A stretch of DNA of 64,000 nucleotides from Sphingorhabdus rigui (GCF_014196595.1 NZ_JACIEA010000001.1:1544546-1608545); one strand, 5' to 3'; numbered from the stretch's first letter, positions 52,120 to 60,427 are shown. Numbers and translations are program-made. Notes: generated from the letters alone by a model not told the origin.

Positions 52120-53223
52120 TTATCGGCTGATTTCCCAGGGGATCAGAACATCTGTAACGGGCCTTCGTAATGACATAGGCAAAGCAGGGGCATAGCCCAA
52201 GCGGATTACCAAATCAGGTCGACTGCCCGGTGTGCCAAGCCAGCTGGCAAATTGTTGCCGCGCGCTGGTGACTTCGATGGGTTGATTGATATGTGCGTGC
52301 CGCAAGCCCAATGCGGTGGCTTGCAAGGCGAAACGCTGAAAACTGCGGCCCACCTTGATCCAATTGTCTTTGTTTGCTTTGTCGCCGGTGAACACCGCGA
52401 CGACCGGGGATGAGCGGATTTGCGCTGCATATTTTTTGTTCTCTGCATCCACATCCCAAAACTGTGAAAACAGTGCCCGGCCGACAAATGTCGGAGCAAT
52501 CGGCCCGCCCGTCGAGAGGCTGAACAGACCATCCCTTTTTGCAAGCGCCGCGTCCGGATTAAAACGAACCCATTGCTTCATCTCTTTGACAAAATCAGGG
52601 TTGCCCATTTGCTGAGTGTTGGCCGAAATCACTTGATCAAGCACGGCTTCGCGCTGCCTATCATCCGTGATGATATGAATGGATACGCCTTCCACATTGC
52701 CGGCAGCTTCAAGATCAGCCAAATCAGCTACAGAAATTCGGCCACCCTGATATATTGATCGGGTCGTTTGTCTTTTGGGAATGGCTGAATAGAGAGCTGA
52801 TTTTTCGGCTTTTCCTCGGCCCAGACCAATATCGATGCGGCCACCATCGGTATTCAGAAATAGCAATTCTCCAGGCCGGCCATGCGCGGCCCCAGCCAGC
52901 AGTAGATTTTCCGCTGCACAGCCGAGGCTTATAAACAGATGATGGTCGTCGGGATCAACCACAGGCGTTCGTCGCGACAAATCTGGAATGATGCTGGCGT
53001 TGCTGCCATTTATGGAAAATCGCCAAGGTTGGCTGTTATGGCCGTTGGCGGCCAAGGTGGCAAAGCGAAGCATCTCCTGCATATCTGGATTTTTAGGCAG
53101 ATCAGCGCGAAGCTTTGCGGCGGCTGTTTGATAATCCATCGCATCAGCGCGTGCGCATGCCACAAGAGGCATTAATGCAATTGCCGCCGTCGATTGGCAG
53201 ATAAACTGGCGACGGCTCTGCAT
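52120..53223 (-). CDS. Acg-family nitroreductase-like flavoprotein (Tat-exported)
   Basis: A protein of 367 residues. The N terminus MQSRRQFICQSTAAIALMPL has the twin-arginine motif SRRQFI and a hydrophobic stretch ending VAC, so export by Tat is likely. The nitroreductase-fold core has LAANGHNSQPWRFSI, DPDDHHLFISLGCAAENLLL and VVAVFTGDKANKDNWIKVGR, and late LRHAHINQPIEV. It resembles Acg (Rv2032), a DosR-regulon member of M. tuberculosis that is thought to bind but not readily turn over FMN. It follows hsp20 by 100 nt on the same strand, the same pairing as Rv2031c/Rv2032. Confidence 0.85.
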   Translation of the reverse strand: MQSRRQFICQSTAAIALMPLVACARADAMDYQTAAAKLRADLPKNPDMQEMLRFATLAANGHNSQPWRFSINGSNASIIPDLSRRTPVVDPDDHHLFISLGCAAENLLLAGAAHGRPGELLFLNTDGGRIDIGLGRGKAEKSALYSAIPKRQTTRSIYQGGRISVADLADLEAAGNVEGVSIHIITDDRQREAVLDQVISANTQQMGNPDFVKEMKQWVRFNPDAALAKRDGLFSLSTGGPIAPTFVGRALFSQFWDVDAENKKYAAQIRSSPVVAVFTGDKANKDNWIKVGRSFQRFALQATALGLRHAHINQPIEVTSARQQFASWLGTPGSRPDLVIRLGYAPALPMSLRRPVTDVLIPWEISR

Positions 53224-53298
53224 ATCTAGTCCTTTTTTGGTTCGGCGACAGGTCCACTTCGGGGGAGGGGTGGAAGGAGGACCTGCCGCCTACATATC

Positions 53299-53318
53299 CG
53301 GCACATATGACTGTGCCG
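53299..53318. promoter_or_regulatory. Hairpin just after hsp20 (attenuator-like)
   Basis: CGGCACA-TATGAC-TGTGCCG is a 7-bp perfect inverted repeat 4 nt beyond the hsp20 stop. A second repeat, CAGGTCC (53255-53261) with GGACCTG (near 53279-53285), lies between it and the nitroreductase start. Neither has a clear T-run, so partial termination or mRNA protection between hsp20 and the nitroreductase gene is possible. Confidence 0.4.
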
Positions 53319-53322
53319 AAAG

Positions 53323-53814
53323 CTATCCTTTGATTGGAATCTTGCGCTCGCGTTCAATCGCTGCTGGACTTTTTGGAAGATGGACCGACAAAATCCCGTC
53401 ACGCGCCTTGGCCGTAATTTTCTCGTGATCAATGCCCTGTGGCAATTCGATTACGCGTTCAAACCGGCCGTATCGGCGTTCGGAGAACAGGAAGTCCCCT
53501 TCCCTTTCTTCATGCTGCTCCCGCTTTTCTCCGGTCAGGCGCAGCAGGCCATCAGATACCTTAAGTTCGACATCCTCAGCCTGTATTCCGGGGATTTCCG
53601 CTACAAGCTCATATTCGGTTTCCTTGTCCTTGAGTTCGAGCGCAGGACCGGAAAGCGCTTGCATACGCCGTGTCAAACTCAACCCCATGGGTCGCGTCCA
53701 TAAATCATCGAGTAGATGATCGAATTCGCTCCGAACGCGTGTCAGCGGCTCCCAGAAATTGTCCGCATTTTGTTTGGCCGGTCGCTGGGCCGCAACTTTT
53801 TCAAGCTGGTTCAT
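53323..53814 (-). CDS. Hsp20/alpha-crystallin small heat shock protein
   Basis: A protein of 163 residues. An alpha-crystallin domain covers about 48-150: LELKDKETEYELVAEIPGI, VELKVSDGLLRLTGEKREQ, FERVIELPQGIDHEKITAKA and DGILSVHLPKSP. A C-terminal IPI motif (RKIPIKG) mediates oligomerisation. The Gly in the LxxGIL-like segment is conserved. GGAGG is 5 nt before ATG 53814; a start 12 nt upstream is less suited. It is divergent from fixL with a 185-nt region carrying a TACGTA box. Confidence 0.93.
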   Translation of the reverse strand: MNQLEKVAAQRPAKQNADNFWEPLTRVRSEFDHLLDDLWTRPMGLSLTRRMQALSGPALELKDKETEYELVAEIPGIQAEDVELKVSDGLLRLTGEKREQHEEREGDFLFSERRYGRFERVIELPQGIDHEKITAKARDGILSVHLPKSPAAIERERKIPIKG

Positions 53815-53900
53815 GATGTCCTCCAATATTGCGATGAAATTTGAAAGCCCAAACTAGCGACTACAGTAACATCCCAAAATCCGAAGATTCCCCTATGCGC

Positions 53901-53916
53901 AACTACGTAGTTCACC
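53901..53916. promoter_or_regulatory. TACGTA-centred palindrome between hsp20 and fixL (candidate FixJ site)
   Basis: AACTACGTAGTT (53901-53912) is a perfect 12-bp palindrome in the divergent hsp20/fixLJ region, followed by CACC. FixJ/TodT-type regulators often bind TACGTA-like sequences. It lies about 88 nt from each start, compatible with control of both directions. Functional assignment is inference. Confidence 0.45.
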
Positions 53917-53999
53917 GCATTGTGCGTTCGGGAGACTTCGGCCACGACCATTCGACATAATCTGGAAAATCAGTTAGGCTGCTGCTTGGGAGGTCGAGT

Positions 54000-55538
54000 T
54001 TGTTGGATATCGGTTCGGATCGCACTTCTTCCGACAGAACGGGATTTCTGGATGCCATTCTGGAGACACTGTCCGAGGCCGTGGCTATCATCCTTCCCGA
54101 CCATCGGCTGGCTGAGCTAAACGCCGCCGGCCTCTCTTTGTTGGGTATTGAGTCTCTAAACGACATACCGCCGGGATCGCCCTTGTTGCTTCTGGATCCC
54201 AATCATGCCCCACAATTCAAAGCACATTTCGACAAGGTGATGTCGGGCAATACACCAGATAAGATCGAACCACTTTTTCTGGTTGTGCATGCTCTTGATG
54301 GCGAACGAAGAGCAATCGAATGCAGGTTGGCTCCGCTCAAAAGCGGCGACGGTGAGCCCGCAGGCGTGATCGTTACCGCCCGAGAGGTAAGCCAGCGCGA
54401 AAATAATCTGCAGAAAGTGTCTGAGAGCGCGGCATTGCTGTCGGCGATACTTCAAACCGTACCCGATCCCATGATCGTGATCGACGAGGATGGTTTAATT
54501 ACATCATTCAGTAAAACCGCAGAAACACTTTTTGGTTACCTAGAGGACGAAGTATTAGGCCGCAGTATCGAAATGGTGATGCCCGAACCATATCGCGGGG
54601 CCCATCATTCCTATATAAAACGTTATCTTCAAACCGGTGAAAAGCGAATTATTGGTATCGGACGCATACTCGAAGGCCAGAAAAAAGACGGAAGTATTTT
54701 CCCGATGGAGCTCGTGGTCGGCGAAATCCAGGTGGGCGAGCACCGCGCATTTACTGGCTTTATCCGCGACCTGACTGAGAAGTTTGAAGCTGAAGCGAAA
54801 ATGAACGAACTACAGGCGGAGCTGGCGCATACATCGAGGCTTAGCGCTGTCGGAACATTAGCCTCGGCGCTGGCGCATGAACTCAACCAGCCCTTGACCA
54901 CAATGGCAAATTACTTGGCTACGAGCCGTGATTTGCTGGATGACTGGAAGCCCGAGATGTTGGAGACAATCCGCGAGGCGATCGATGAATCCGGGAAAGC
55001 GGCATTGAGAGCTGGGCAGATTGTACGACGATTGCGCGATTTTGTCTCCAAAGGCGAAATTGACCGGCAGATTTTGCCACTCGGAAAACTGATACACGAT
55101 GCGACAACGCTAGGTCTCGTTGGCGCCCGTGAAAAAGGGATATCCTTATCGGTCGAAATTGAACCGCATATAGACAATGTCATCGCGGACCGCGTTCAAA
55201 TTCAGCAGGTAATCGTGAATTTGATGCGCAACGCGGTTGAGGCGATGGAACATAGCGCGATCAAGCATTTGGCGATCCGCGCCAAGCGGTGTGGTTCGGA
55301 TTATGCAGAAATATCGGTCGCCGACACTGGACATGGTGTGCCTGAGGTCATGCAGGGACATTTGTTCCAGCCCTTTGTCAGCACAAAGGCAAAAGGAATG
55401 GGTCTCGGGCTCTCCATCTCCCACACGATCATAGCTGCCCATGGTGGAGAAATGTCTGTTGAATTCGAACAAGGTGGCGGGACAATCTTTAAGTTCACGG
55501 TGCCACTCGTTTCTGAGGAGATGCAAGATGAATCATGA
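54000..55538 (+). CDS. fixL: FixL-like haem-PAS oxygen-sensor histidine kinase
   Basis: A soluble kinase of 512 residues with no TM segment. An N-terminal PAS-like domain (about 15-130) precedes a second PAS (about 145-260) that matches FixL closely: MIVIDEDGLITSFSKTAETL, MPEPYRGAHHSYIKRY and IIGIGRILEG. The presumed proximal haem ligand is His202 and the distal Arg is Arg222, exactly 20 residues apart as in Bradyrhizobium FixL (His200/Arg220). The H-box ALAHELNQPL has His293, with G boxes DTGHGV and GMGLGLSIS. The start is TTG 54000, after GGGAGG with a 6-nt spacer. It overlaps fixJ by 11 nt. Confidence 0.9.
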   Translation: MLDIGSDRTSSDRTGFLDAILETLSEAVAIILPDHRLAELNAAGLSLLGIESLNDIPPGSPLLLLDPNHAPQFKAHFDKVMSGNTPDKIEPLFLVVHALDGERRAIECRLAPLKSGDGEPAGVIVTAREVSQRENNLQKVSESAALLSAILQTVPDPMIVIDEDGLITSFSKTAETLFGYLEDEVLGRSIEMVMPEPYRGAHHSYIKRYLQTGEKRIIGIGRILEGQKKDGSIFPMELVVGEIQVGEHRAFTGFIRDLTEKFEAEAKMNELQAELAHTSRLSAVGTLASALAHELNQPLTTMANYLATSRDLLDDWKPEMLETIREAIDESGKAALRAGQIVRRLRDFVSKGEIDRQILPLGKLIHDATTLGLVGAREKGISLSVEIEPHIDNVIADRVQIQQVIVNLMRNAVEAMEHSAIKHLAIRAKRCGSDYAEISVADTGHGVPEVMQGHLFQPFVSTKAKGMGLGLSISHTIIAAHGGEMSVEFEQGGGTIFKFTVPLVSEEMQDES

Positions 55539-56178
55539 CAAGATCGTTCATATTGTCGACGACGATGACAGCGTACGCCGGTCAGTCGCATTCATGCTGA
55601 AGCACGCAGGGTATCACGTCGAAAATCACTTGTCTGGCATAGAGTTTTTGAAAGTAGCGAAGCTGGCGCCGCGTGGATGCGTTTTACTTGACGTGCGAAT
55701 GCCCGAAATGGATGGCATTCAGGTCCAACAGGAAATGGCAATTCGGGGGGTAGATATGCCGGTTATTGTCCTGACTGGGCATGGCGATATCGCGATTGCC
55801 GTAAAAGCGATGCGTAACGGCGCGGTCAATTTTATCGAGAAGCCTTACGAGAAGGAGGAGCTCCTTCGTGCCGTCGATGAAGCATTTCAACACCTTTATC
55901 AGTCGCACGATAAGGGCATGAAATCGAGTGAAGCCAAGATTCGTTTGGCCAGCCTTACAGGGCGCGAGCGGGATGTGCTGAACGGGCTTGTGGCGGGCTA
56001 TCCGAACAAAACTATCGCATATGACCTGGGCATATCGCCTCGTACGGTCGAGATATATCGCGCGAACATGATGGAAAAATTGCGCGTCCGCAGCCTTTCC
56101 GAGGCATTGCGTATCGCATTCATCGCCGACCAAAAAACTGCCGAAACTCCTGCCATTTCGGCGGAAAATCTCGTGTAG
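55528..56178 (+). CDS. fixJ: FixJ-like response regulator
   Basis: A protein of 216 residues. The receiver domain (about 5-120) has DDDD at 11-14, phospho-acceptor Asp55 in LLDVRMPEMDG, Thr in VLTGHGD and Lys in EKPYEKEEL. The LuxR-type HTH (about 148-205) reads LTGRERDVLNGLVAGYPNKT, LGISPRTVEIYRANMMEKL. GAGGAG is 7 nt before the ATG. It is the partner of the overlapping kinase. No fixK or FNR-type gene is visible in the window, so it may act directly on the island promoters. Confidence 0.92.
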   Translation: MNHDKIVHIVDDDDSVRRSVAFMLKHAGYHVENHLSGIEFLKVAKLAPRGCVLLDVRMPEMDGIQVQQEMAIRGVDMPVIVLTGHGDIAIAVKAMRNGAVNFIEKPYEKEELLRAVDEAFQHLYQSHDKGMKSSEAKIRLASLTGRERDVLNGLVAGYPNKTIAYDLGISPRTVEIYRANMMEKLRVRSLSEALRIAFIADQKTAETPAISAENLV

Positions 56179-56236
56179 CGCATTGTCAATTCAAGCACGT
56201 TAACAGTCGCAGCCGTTCGCACGAGGAAATCAACCC

Positions 56237-56249
56237 AGTACTGTTCCGG
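56237..56249. promoter_or_regulatory. Candidate FixJ-like word upstream of the glycosyltransferase gene
   Basis: AGTACTGTTCCGG is in the 137-nt gap between fixJ and the glycosyltransferase gene, about 67-79 nt before its ATG. It resembles the words before ppsA and the UspA gene. Word similarity only. Confidence 0.25.
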
Positions 56250-56284
56250 ATTGGACAAGCTTCAACATATACGCACAACGATGA

Positions 56285-56317
56285 ATGGGGGGGTATGAGC
56301 GAAAGATAAACCCCCAT
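56285..56317 (+). promoter_or_regulatory. Leader hairpin reaching the glycosyltransferase start codon
   Basis: ATGGGGG (56285-56291) is complementary to CCCCCAT (56311-56317), which contains the A and T of the start codon at 56316-56318. The 19-nt loop includes the remaining two Gs. No conventional ribosome site lies at the usual distance from this ATG, and an in-frame TAA is 9 nt upstream. The hairpin could sequester the start until melted or bound by a factor. Confidence 0.45.
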
Positions 56318-58601
56318 GGACTTTCAATATTTCGATATCGCGAGCAAAATACCCATTCGGCAGAAATCCGATGCGGCCAGATCGATAAGACCCCGAATTT
56401 CACGCATCGCGCTTATCGGCAATTACCTGCCGCGCAGATGCGGAATCGCTACATTTACCGCCGATATTTTCAACTCTCTAAAATCGCAATATCCCAGCGT
56501 CAAAGTTGACGTTTGGGCGATGAATGACAGTTCCCACAGCTATAATTATCCCTCGGAAGTCAGCGGGAGCATCGCGCAAAATGATCCCATTTCATACCGC
56601 TTGGCGGCTGCAGCCATTTCCGCCAACAAACCCGATCTTGTCTGGCTGCAACATGAATTCGGCATCTTTGGCGGTCGTGCTGGCTGTCACATTCTGAAAT
56701 TGCTGGATCGTGTTTCAGTGCCTGTCGCTGTCACGTTGCATTCGGTCCTTAGCAACCCTGACAGCGACCAACGCCGCGTCACCGATGCATTGCTTAAAAG
56801 ATGCGCCATCGTCATGGTAATGGCGGAGGCGGCTAAGCAGATACTTATCGACACTTATCGATGCGACCCTGCCAAGATTTGCGTCATTCCGCACGGCATT
56901 CCGGATCGGCCATTTACCGCTACCGCGCCTATGAAAGAGCGGTTTGGTTGGAAAAACCGCAAAGTCATTATGACCTTTGGCCTATTGTCGCCGGGCAAGG
57001 GCATCGAGACCGTCATTTTGGCCCTGCCTGCATTAACGCAACGGTTTCCTGAAGCACTATATGTGGTTTTGGGTGCAACGCATCCTCACTGCATTTCCCA
57101 GAATGGCGAAACATACCGCGATAGCCTGAAGGCGATGGCTGACGATCTAGGTGTCTCCAATAATGTCGAATGGATCGATGGCTTTTGTGATACGGAGCAA
57201 CTGCTCGATTATCTGTCTGCCGCAGATATCTACGCCACGCCCTATTTAAACCCTGCGCAAGTGACTTCAGGGACGCTGGCCTATGCAGTCGGTCTGGGCA
57301 AGCCCGTGGTTTCAACCCCTTATGTGCACGCGATCGAATTGCTGGCGGGCGGGCACGGCCATCTTATCGATTTTGGCGACAGCAAGGGGTTCGCGAATGC
57401 GATAATCGATCTTCTGGAAGACGAGGTGGGACTAATGGATCTGCGTAAACGCACTTATGCTCTGAGCCGTAGCATGATTTGGCCTAGATTTTCTGAAGCC
57501 GCTATGGCGCGATTTCAAGAAGGGATACCGCCGTCGGTTGTGCCGACGACACCGATCCGGCCGGTACCTATTCCTGAAACCCTGCCATTTGAAGCGGTCA
57601 TCCGTCACAGCAATTTTACGGGCATTTTGCAGCATAGCCGGTTCGGTGTGCCGGACCGCCGTCACGGTTATTGCATAGACGACAATGCCCGTGCGCTCAT
57701 TTTGGCGTGCCGCAGTCATGCTGATATCATCCAGCGGGATCGCTGGATGGCGGTCTATGCCTCTTTTGTGGACCATGCATGGAACCCCCAAGCTTGCCGG
57801 TTTCGCAATTTTATGGGCTTCGACGGCCAATGGCTTGAGGATATCGGTTCCAATGACTCGAACGGTCGCGCTATTTGGGCCCTGGGTATTGCCGCCGCAT
57901 CCGCCCCAATAGACGGCGTTCGGGATTGGGCGCAGAATTTGTTCGGCGATGCAATCGATCATCTGGCTGGTATTGATTCGCCGCGCGCAAAAGCGTTCAA
58001 AATTCTGGGTAGTGTTGCTGTACAAAATAGCTTGCCCGAGCATCCCGAACTTCTGTCATATATTGTCGAATGGGGCGAGCTACTCGTACAATTGTATCGC
58101 GATACCCAGCGCGACGACTGGCGGTGGTTCGAACCGGTGCTTGCTTATGATAATGCGAGGATTTCCGAGGCATTGATACGCTCAGGCATCCTCCTGCGTA
58201 GGGAGGATTTTGTTCAAATAGGTCTCGCATCGCTCGAATGGCTGAACGAAATTCAAACCAGTTCCAAAGGTACATTTTCGGCGATTGGCTCGGATAGCTT
58301 TAACAGACCGTTTGCTGAGCCCCTTCCGCACGACCAGCAGCCGGTGGAGGCCGCGGCGATGGTGGATGCCTGTGATGCGGCATTTATTGCGACGGGTGAA
58401 CCGGTATGGCAAGATCGCGCGCTCAACGCATATCGTTGGTTTTTAGGCAAAAACGAACATGGCCTTCCCGTCGGTAATGCCGAGACCGGTGCTTGTTTTG
58501 ATGCGCTCACGCCGACAGGCGTTAATTTAAACCAAGGGGCTGAATCACTCCTCGCCTTTCATCTGGCGACCATTTCTATTCAGCCCCATGTCAGACGCTG
58601 A
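56316..58601 (+). CDS. GT4-family glycosyltransferase fused to a C-terminal alpha/alpha-toroid-like domain
   Basis: A protein of 761 residues. The N-terminal half (about 30-420) is a GT-B glycosyltransferase: ALIGNYLPRRCGIATFTADI, LVWLQHEFGIFGG, FGLLSPGKGIETVILAL and YLNPAQVTSGTLAYAVGLGK. The C-terminal half (about 425-755) has helical repeats and conserved YCIDDNARALILACRSH, WLEDIGSNDSNGRAIWALG and YRWFLGKNEHGL, as in six-hairpin glycosidase-like toroids. The 1-nt overlap (TGATG) with the GH130 gene suggests that both act on one glycan, perhaps mannose-containing, but the product is unknown. The start codon is at the foot of a hairpin. Confidence 0.85.
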   Translation: MDFQYFDIASKIPIRQKSDAARSIRPRISRIALIGNYLPRRCGIATFTADIFNSLKSQYPSVKVDVWAMNDSSHSYNYPSEVSGSIAQNDPISYRLAAAAISANKPDLVWLQHEFGIFGGRAGCHILKLLDRVSVPVAVTLHSVLSNPDSDQRRVTDALLKRCAIVMVMAEAAKQILIDTYRCDPAKICVIPHGIPDRPFTATAPMKERFGWKNRKVIMTFGLLSPGKGIETVILALPALTQRFPEALYVVLGATHPHCISQNGETYRDSLKAMADDLGVSNNVEWIDGFCDTEQLLDYLSAADIYATPYLNPAQVTSGTLAYAVGLGKPVVSTPYVHAIELLAGGHGHLIDFGDSKGFANAIIDLLEDEVGLMDLRKRTYALSRSMIWPRFSEAAMARFQEGIPPSVVPTTPIRPVPIPETLPFEAVIRHSNFTGILQHSRFGVPDRRHGYCIDDNARALILACRSHADIIQRDRWMAVYASFVDHAWNPQACRFRNFMGFDGQWLEDIGSNDSNGRAIWALGIAAASAPIDGVRDWAQNLFGDAIDHLAGIDSPRAKAFKILGSVAVQNSLPEHPELLSYIVEWGELLVQLYRDTQRDDWRWFEPVLAYDNARISEALIRSGILLRREDFVQIGLASLEWLNEIQTSSKGTFSAIGSDSFNRPFAEPLPHDQQPVEAAAMVDACDAAFIATGEPVWQDRALNAYRWFLGKNEHGLPVGNAETGACFDALTPTGVNLNQGAESLLAFHLATISIQPHVRR

Positions 58602-59881
58602 TGCTGCAACTGTATCAATCCCCAATACGGTTGCGGGCCGATCCCTCACGTGTCGTGCTGCGGCCTTTCCATCTCGCGTGGAACGCACAAGCCACGAAGG
58701 GACGGATGCTTCAGCTGGTCGATATGGTAAGGGCGCTCGATATGCGAACCGCCAGATCCGAACTGGCCCTCGTTTTTCACGATTTTGAATCGCGGCATTT
58801 GCAGACACAAAATATTCTCATGCAACGATATGAAGAGCTTGAGAAAGATCTGGAACTGGATGGCCGCCGGATTCGCGAAGAAAAGAAGCTGCTTATCGGT
58901 GCCTATTTTTGCCATGAATATAGTTATGCGGCCGCCGCTTTGATGAACCCCAGCGTGACATTACATCCCGATCAAGGGGAGCTTGCCGATGGTTATGTCC
59001 GCATTCTCATCTCGCTGCGGGCCGTAGGAGAAGGCCACATATCGTCGATCGCATTTCGGGAAGGTGTGATAACGACTGACCGCAAATTCGAACTGGTGTC
59101 GCAACCACGTTGCGCAATCGCGGCCGATACATCTGCCGGCGATCCATGCCACCAAAATGGAAATTATGTTTCGGTATTCCGAAGTCCGGACAGTTCGATT
59201 TCGGGAACTGTAATTTTTCCTGTTACCGATGCGCAGCGCAATGGCCTTGAAGATTTGCGGCTAACCAGATTCGAACATGTCGACGGATCAATCGAATGGA
59301 TTGGGACATATACTGCCTATTCAGGCCGCGAAATTCGGTCGGAACTGATGCGTACGAGAGATTTTTCGCGCTTCGACCTTATTCCATTGGAAGGAACCGC
59401 TGCGCAAAACAAAGGACTGTCCTTGTTTCCGCGTGAATTTAACGGGCGGTATAAAATGATCGGACGGCACGACGGCAAAAATCTATTCATTATTGAATCC
59501 GACGATCTCGGCAATTGGGGCGACGGCCAGCTTTTGCTCGAACCGAAATACCCGTGGGAGTTTGTGCAGATTGGCAATTGCGGACCACCCATCGAGATAG
59601 ACGAGGGATGGTTGCTGCTGACCCATGGCGTCGGTGCTATTCGAAAATATTCGATTGGTGCAGTGCTGCTGGACAAAGACGACCCGTCCCGTGTTCTTGC
59701 AAGAACAAGCCATCCTGTCGTGTCAGCGGTCGACGAGGACCGCGAAGGCTATGTTCCCAATGTTGTCTATTCGTGCGGCGGTATCAAAGTGGGCGACGAC
59801 CTATTCCTGCCTTATGGTGTTGCGGATAGTTCGGTTGCGTTCGCATTCCTGTCGATCAAGGACCTGTTGGCCACAATGTAA
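58601..59881 (+). CDS. Glycoside hydrolase/phosphorylase family GH130 protein
   Basis: A protein of 426 residues. The five-bladed beta-propeller pattern of GH130 is suggested by FRSPDSSISGTVIFPVTD, NGLEDLRLTRF (matching the conserved ED-x-R catalytic segment), YTAYSGREIRS, LFPREFNGRYKMIGRHDGKN and CGPPIEIDEGWLLLTHGVG. GH130 enzymes act on beta-mannosides, as hydrolases or phosphorylases. An N-terminal extension of about 140 residues (LADGYVRILISLRAVGEGHI, including helices before it) is seen in the longer members. It is translationally coupled to the glycosyltransferase gene. Confidence 0.85.
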   Translation: MLQLYQSPIRLRADPSRVVLRPFHLAWNAQATKGRMLQLVDMVRALDMRTARSELALVFHDFESRHLQTQNILMQRYEELEKDLELDGRRIREEKKLLIGAYFCHEYSYAAAALMNPSVTLHPDQGELADGYVRILISLRAVGEGHISSIAFREGVITTDRKFELVSQPRCAIAADTSAGDPCHQNGNYVSVFRSPDSSISGTVIFPVTDAQRNGLEDLRLTRFEHVDGSIEWIGTYTAYSGREIRSELMRTRDFSRFDLIPLEGTAAQNKGLSLFPREFNGRYKMIGRHDGKNLFIIESDDLGNWGDGQLLLEPKYPWEFVQIGNCGPPIEIDEGWLLLTHGVGAIRKYSIGAVLLDKDDPSRVLARTSHPVVSAVDEDREGYVPNVVYSCGGIKVGDDLFLPYGVADSSVAFAFLSIKDLLATM

Positions 59882-59917
59882 CGTCAAAATGCATGTGCCG
59901 GTTTTGCTCCGGTGGCT

Positions 59918-60361
59918 TTACAACCGATATTGTTGAAGCATCTGCCCAATCTCAATCGCAGTGCGTCCAGCATAGTCTTTGTCAATCTCTGCCAACAGAC
60001 GCTGGCGGATGTCGGCTGGTAGCGATTTGCGTATGACACCCATCGCATGCGGTGGGGCGATTAGGATAGCCTGCGCTTCATCGTCCCTCATTACTGAGGT
60101 CAGCATTTCGGCCATCTCTTTAATAAACGTGTCCTCTATGAGCTGATGCAAGTCCACAGCTTCATAGGCACCGCGCCTGTGTCCGGTGCTCTGAAAGGTG
60201 CGTCCTGGTTGGTCATCCCCAAGTTCGGCCGTTGAAGGGGTTATCCGCCGCTCCTGCACCATCAGTTCCAGCGAGGGCTTACGCACATTACCCTTGTTCC
60301 GAAACATCGCCATGCGGGCGCCGTCTACAACCATTATCAGTGTACCATGCGCAATCAGCAT
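59918..60361 (-). CDS. Host-attachment family protein (baeRF-like)
   Basis: A protein of 147 residues. Features are the LMVVDGARMAMFRNKGN-like start (VVDGARMAMFRNKG), DQPGRTFQSTGHRRGAYE, and FIKEMAEMLTSVMRDDEAQA with LIAPPHAMGVIRKSL. This matches the 'protein required for attachment to host cells' family, found widely in free-living alphaproteobacteria and thought to be related to archaeal/eukaryotic release-factor-like domains. A role in attachment should not be taken literally. AGGAGG is 6 nt before the ATG. It lies 67 nt after the P-type ATPase stop on the same strand. Confidence 0.85.
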   Translation of the reverse strand: MLIAHGTLIMVVDGARMAMFRNKGNVRKPSLELMVQERRITPSTAELGDDQPGRTFQSTGHRRGAYEAVDLHQLIEDTFIKEMAEMLTSVMRDDEAQAILIAPPHAMGVIRKSLPADIRQRLLAEIDKDYAGRTAIEIGQMLQQYRL

Positions 60362-60427
60362 TCTCTGCCTCCTATCTGAAACATCGATAATGATGACCTG
60401 CCGATGTTGCTGGTGCGATAGGTATTG

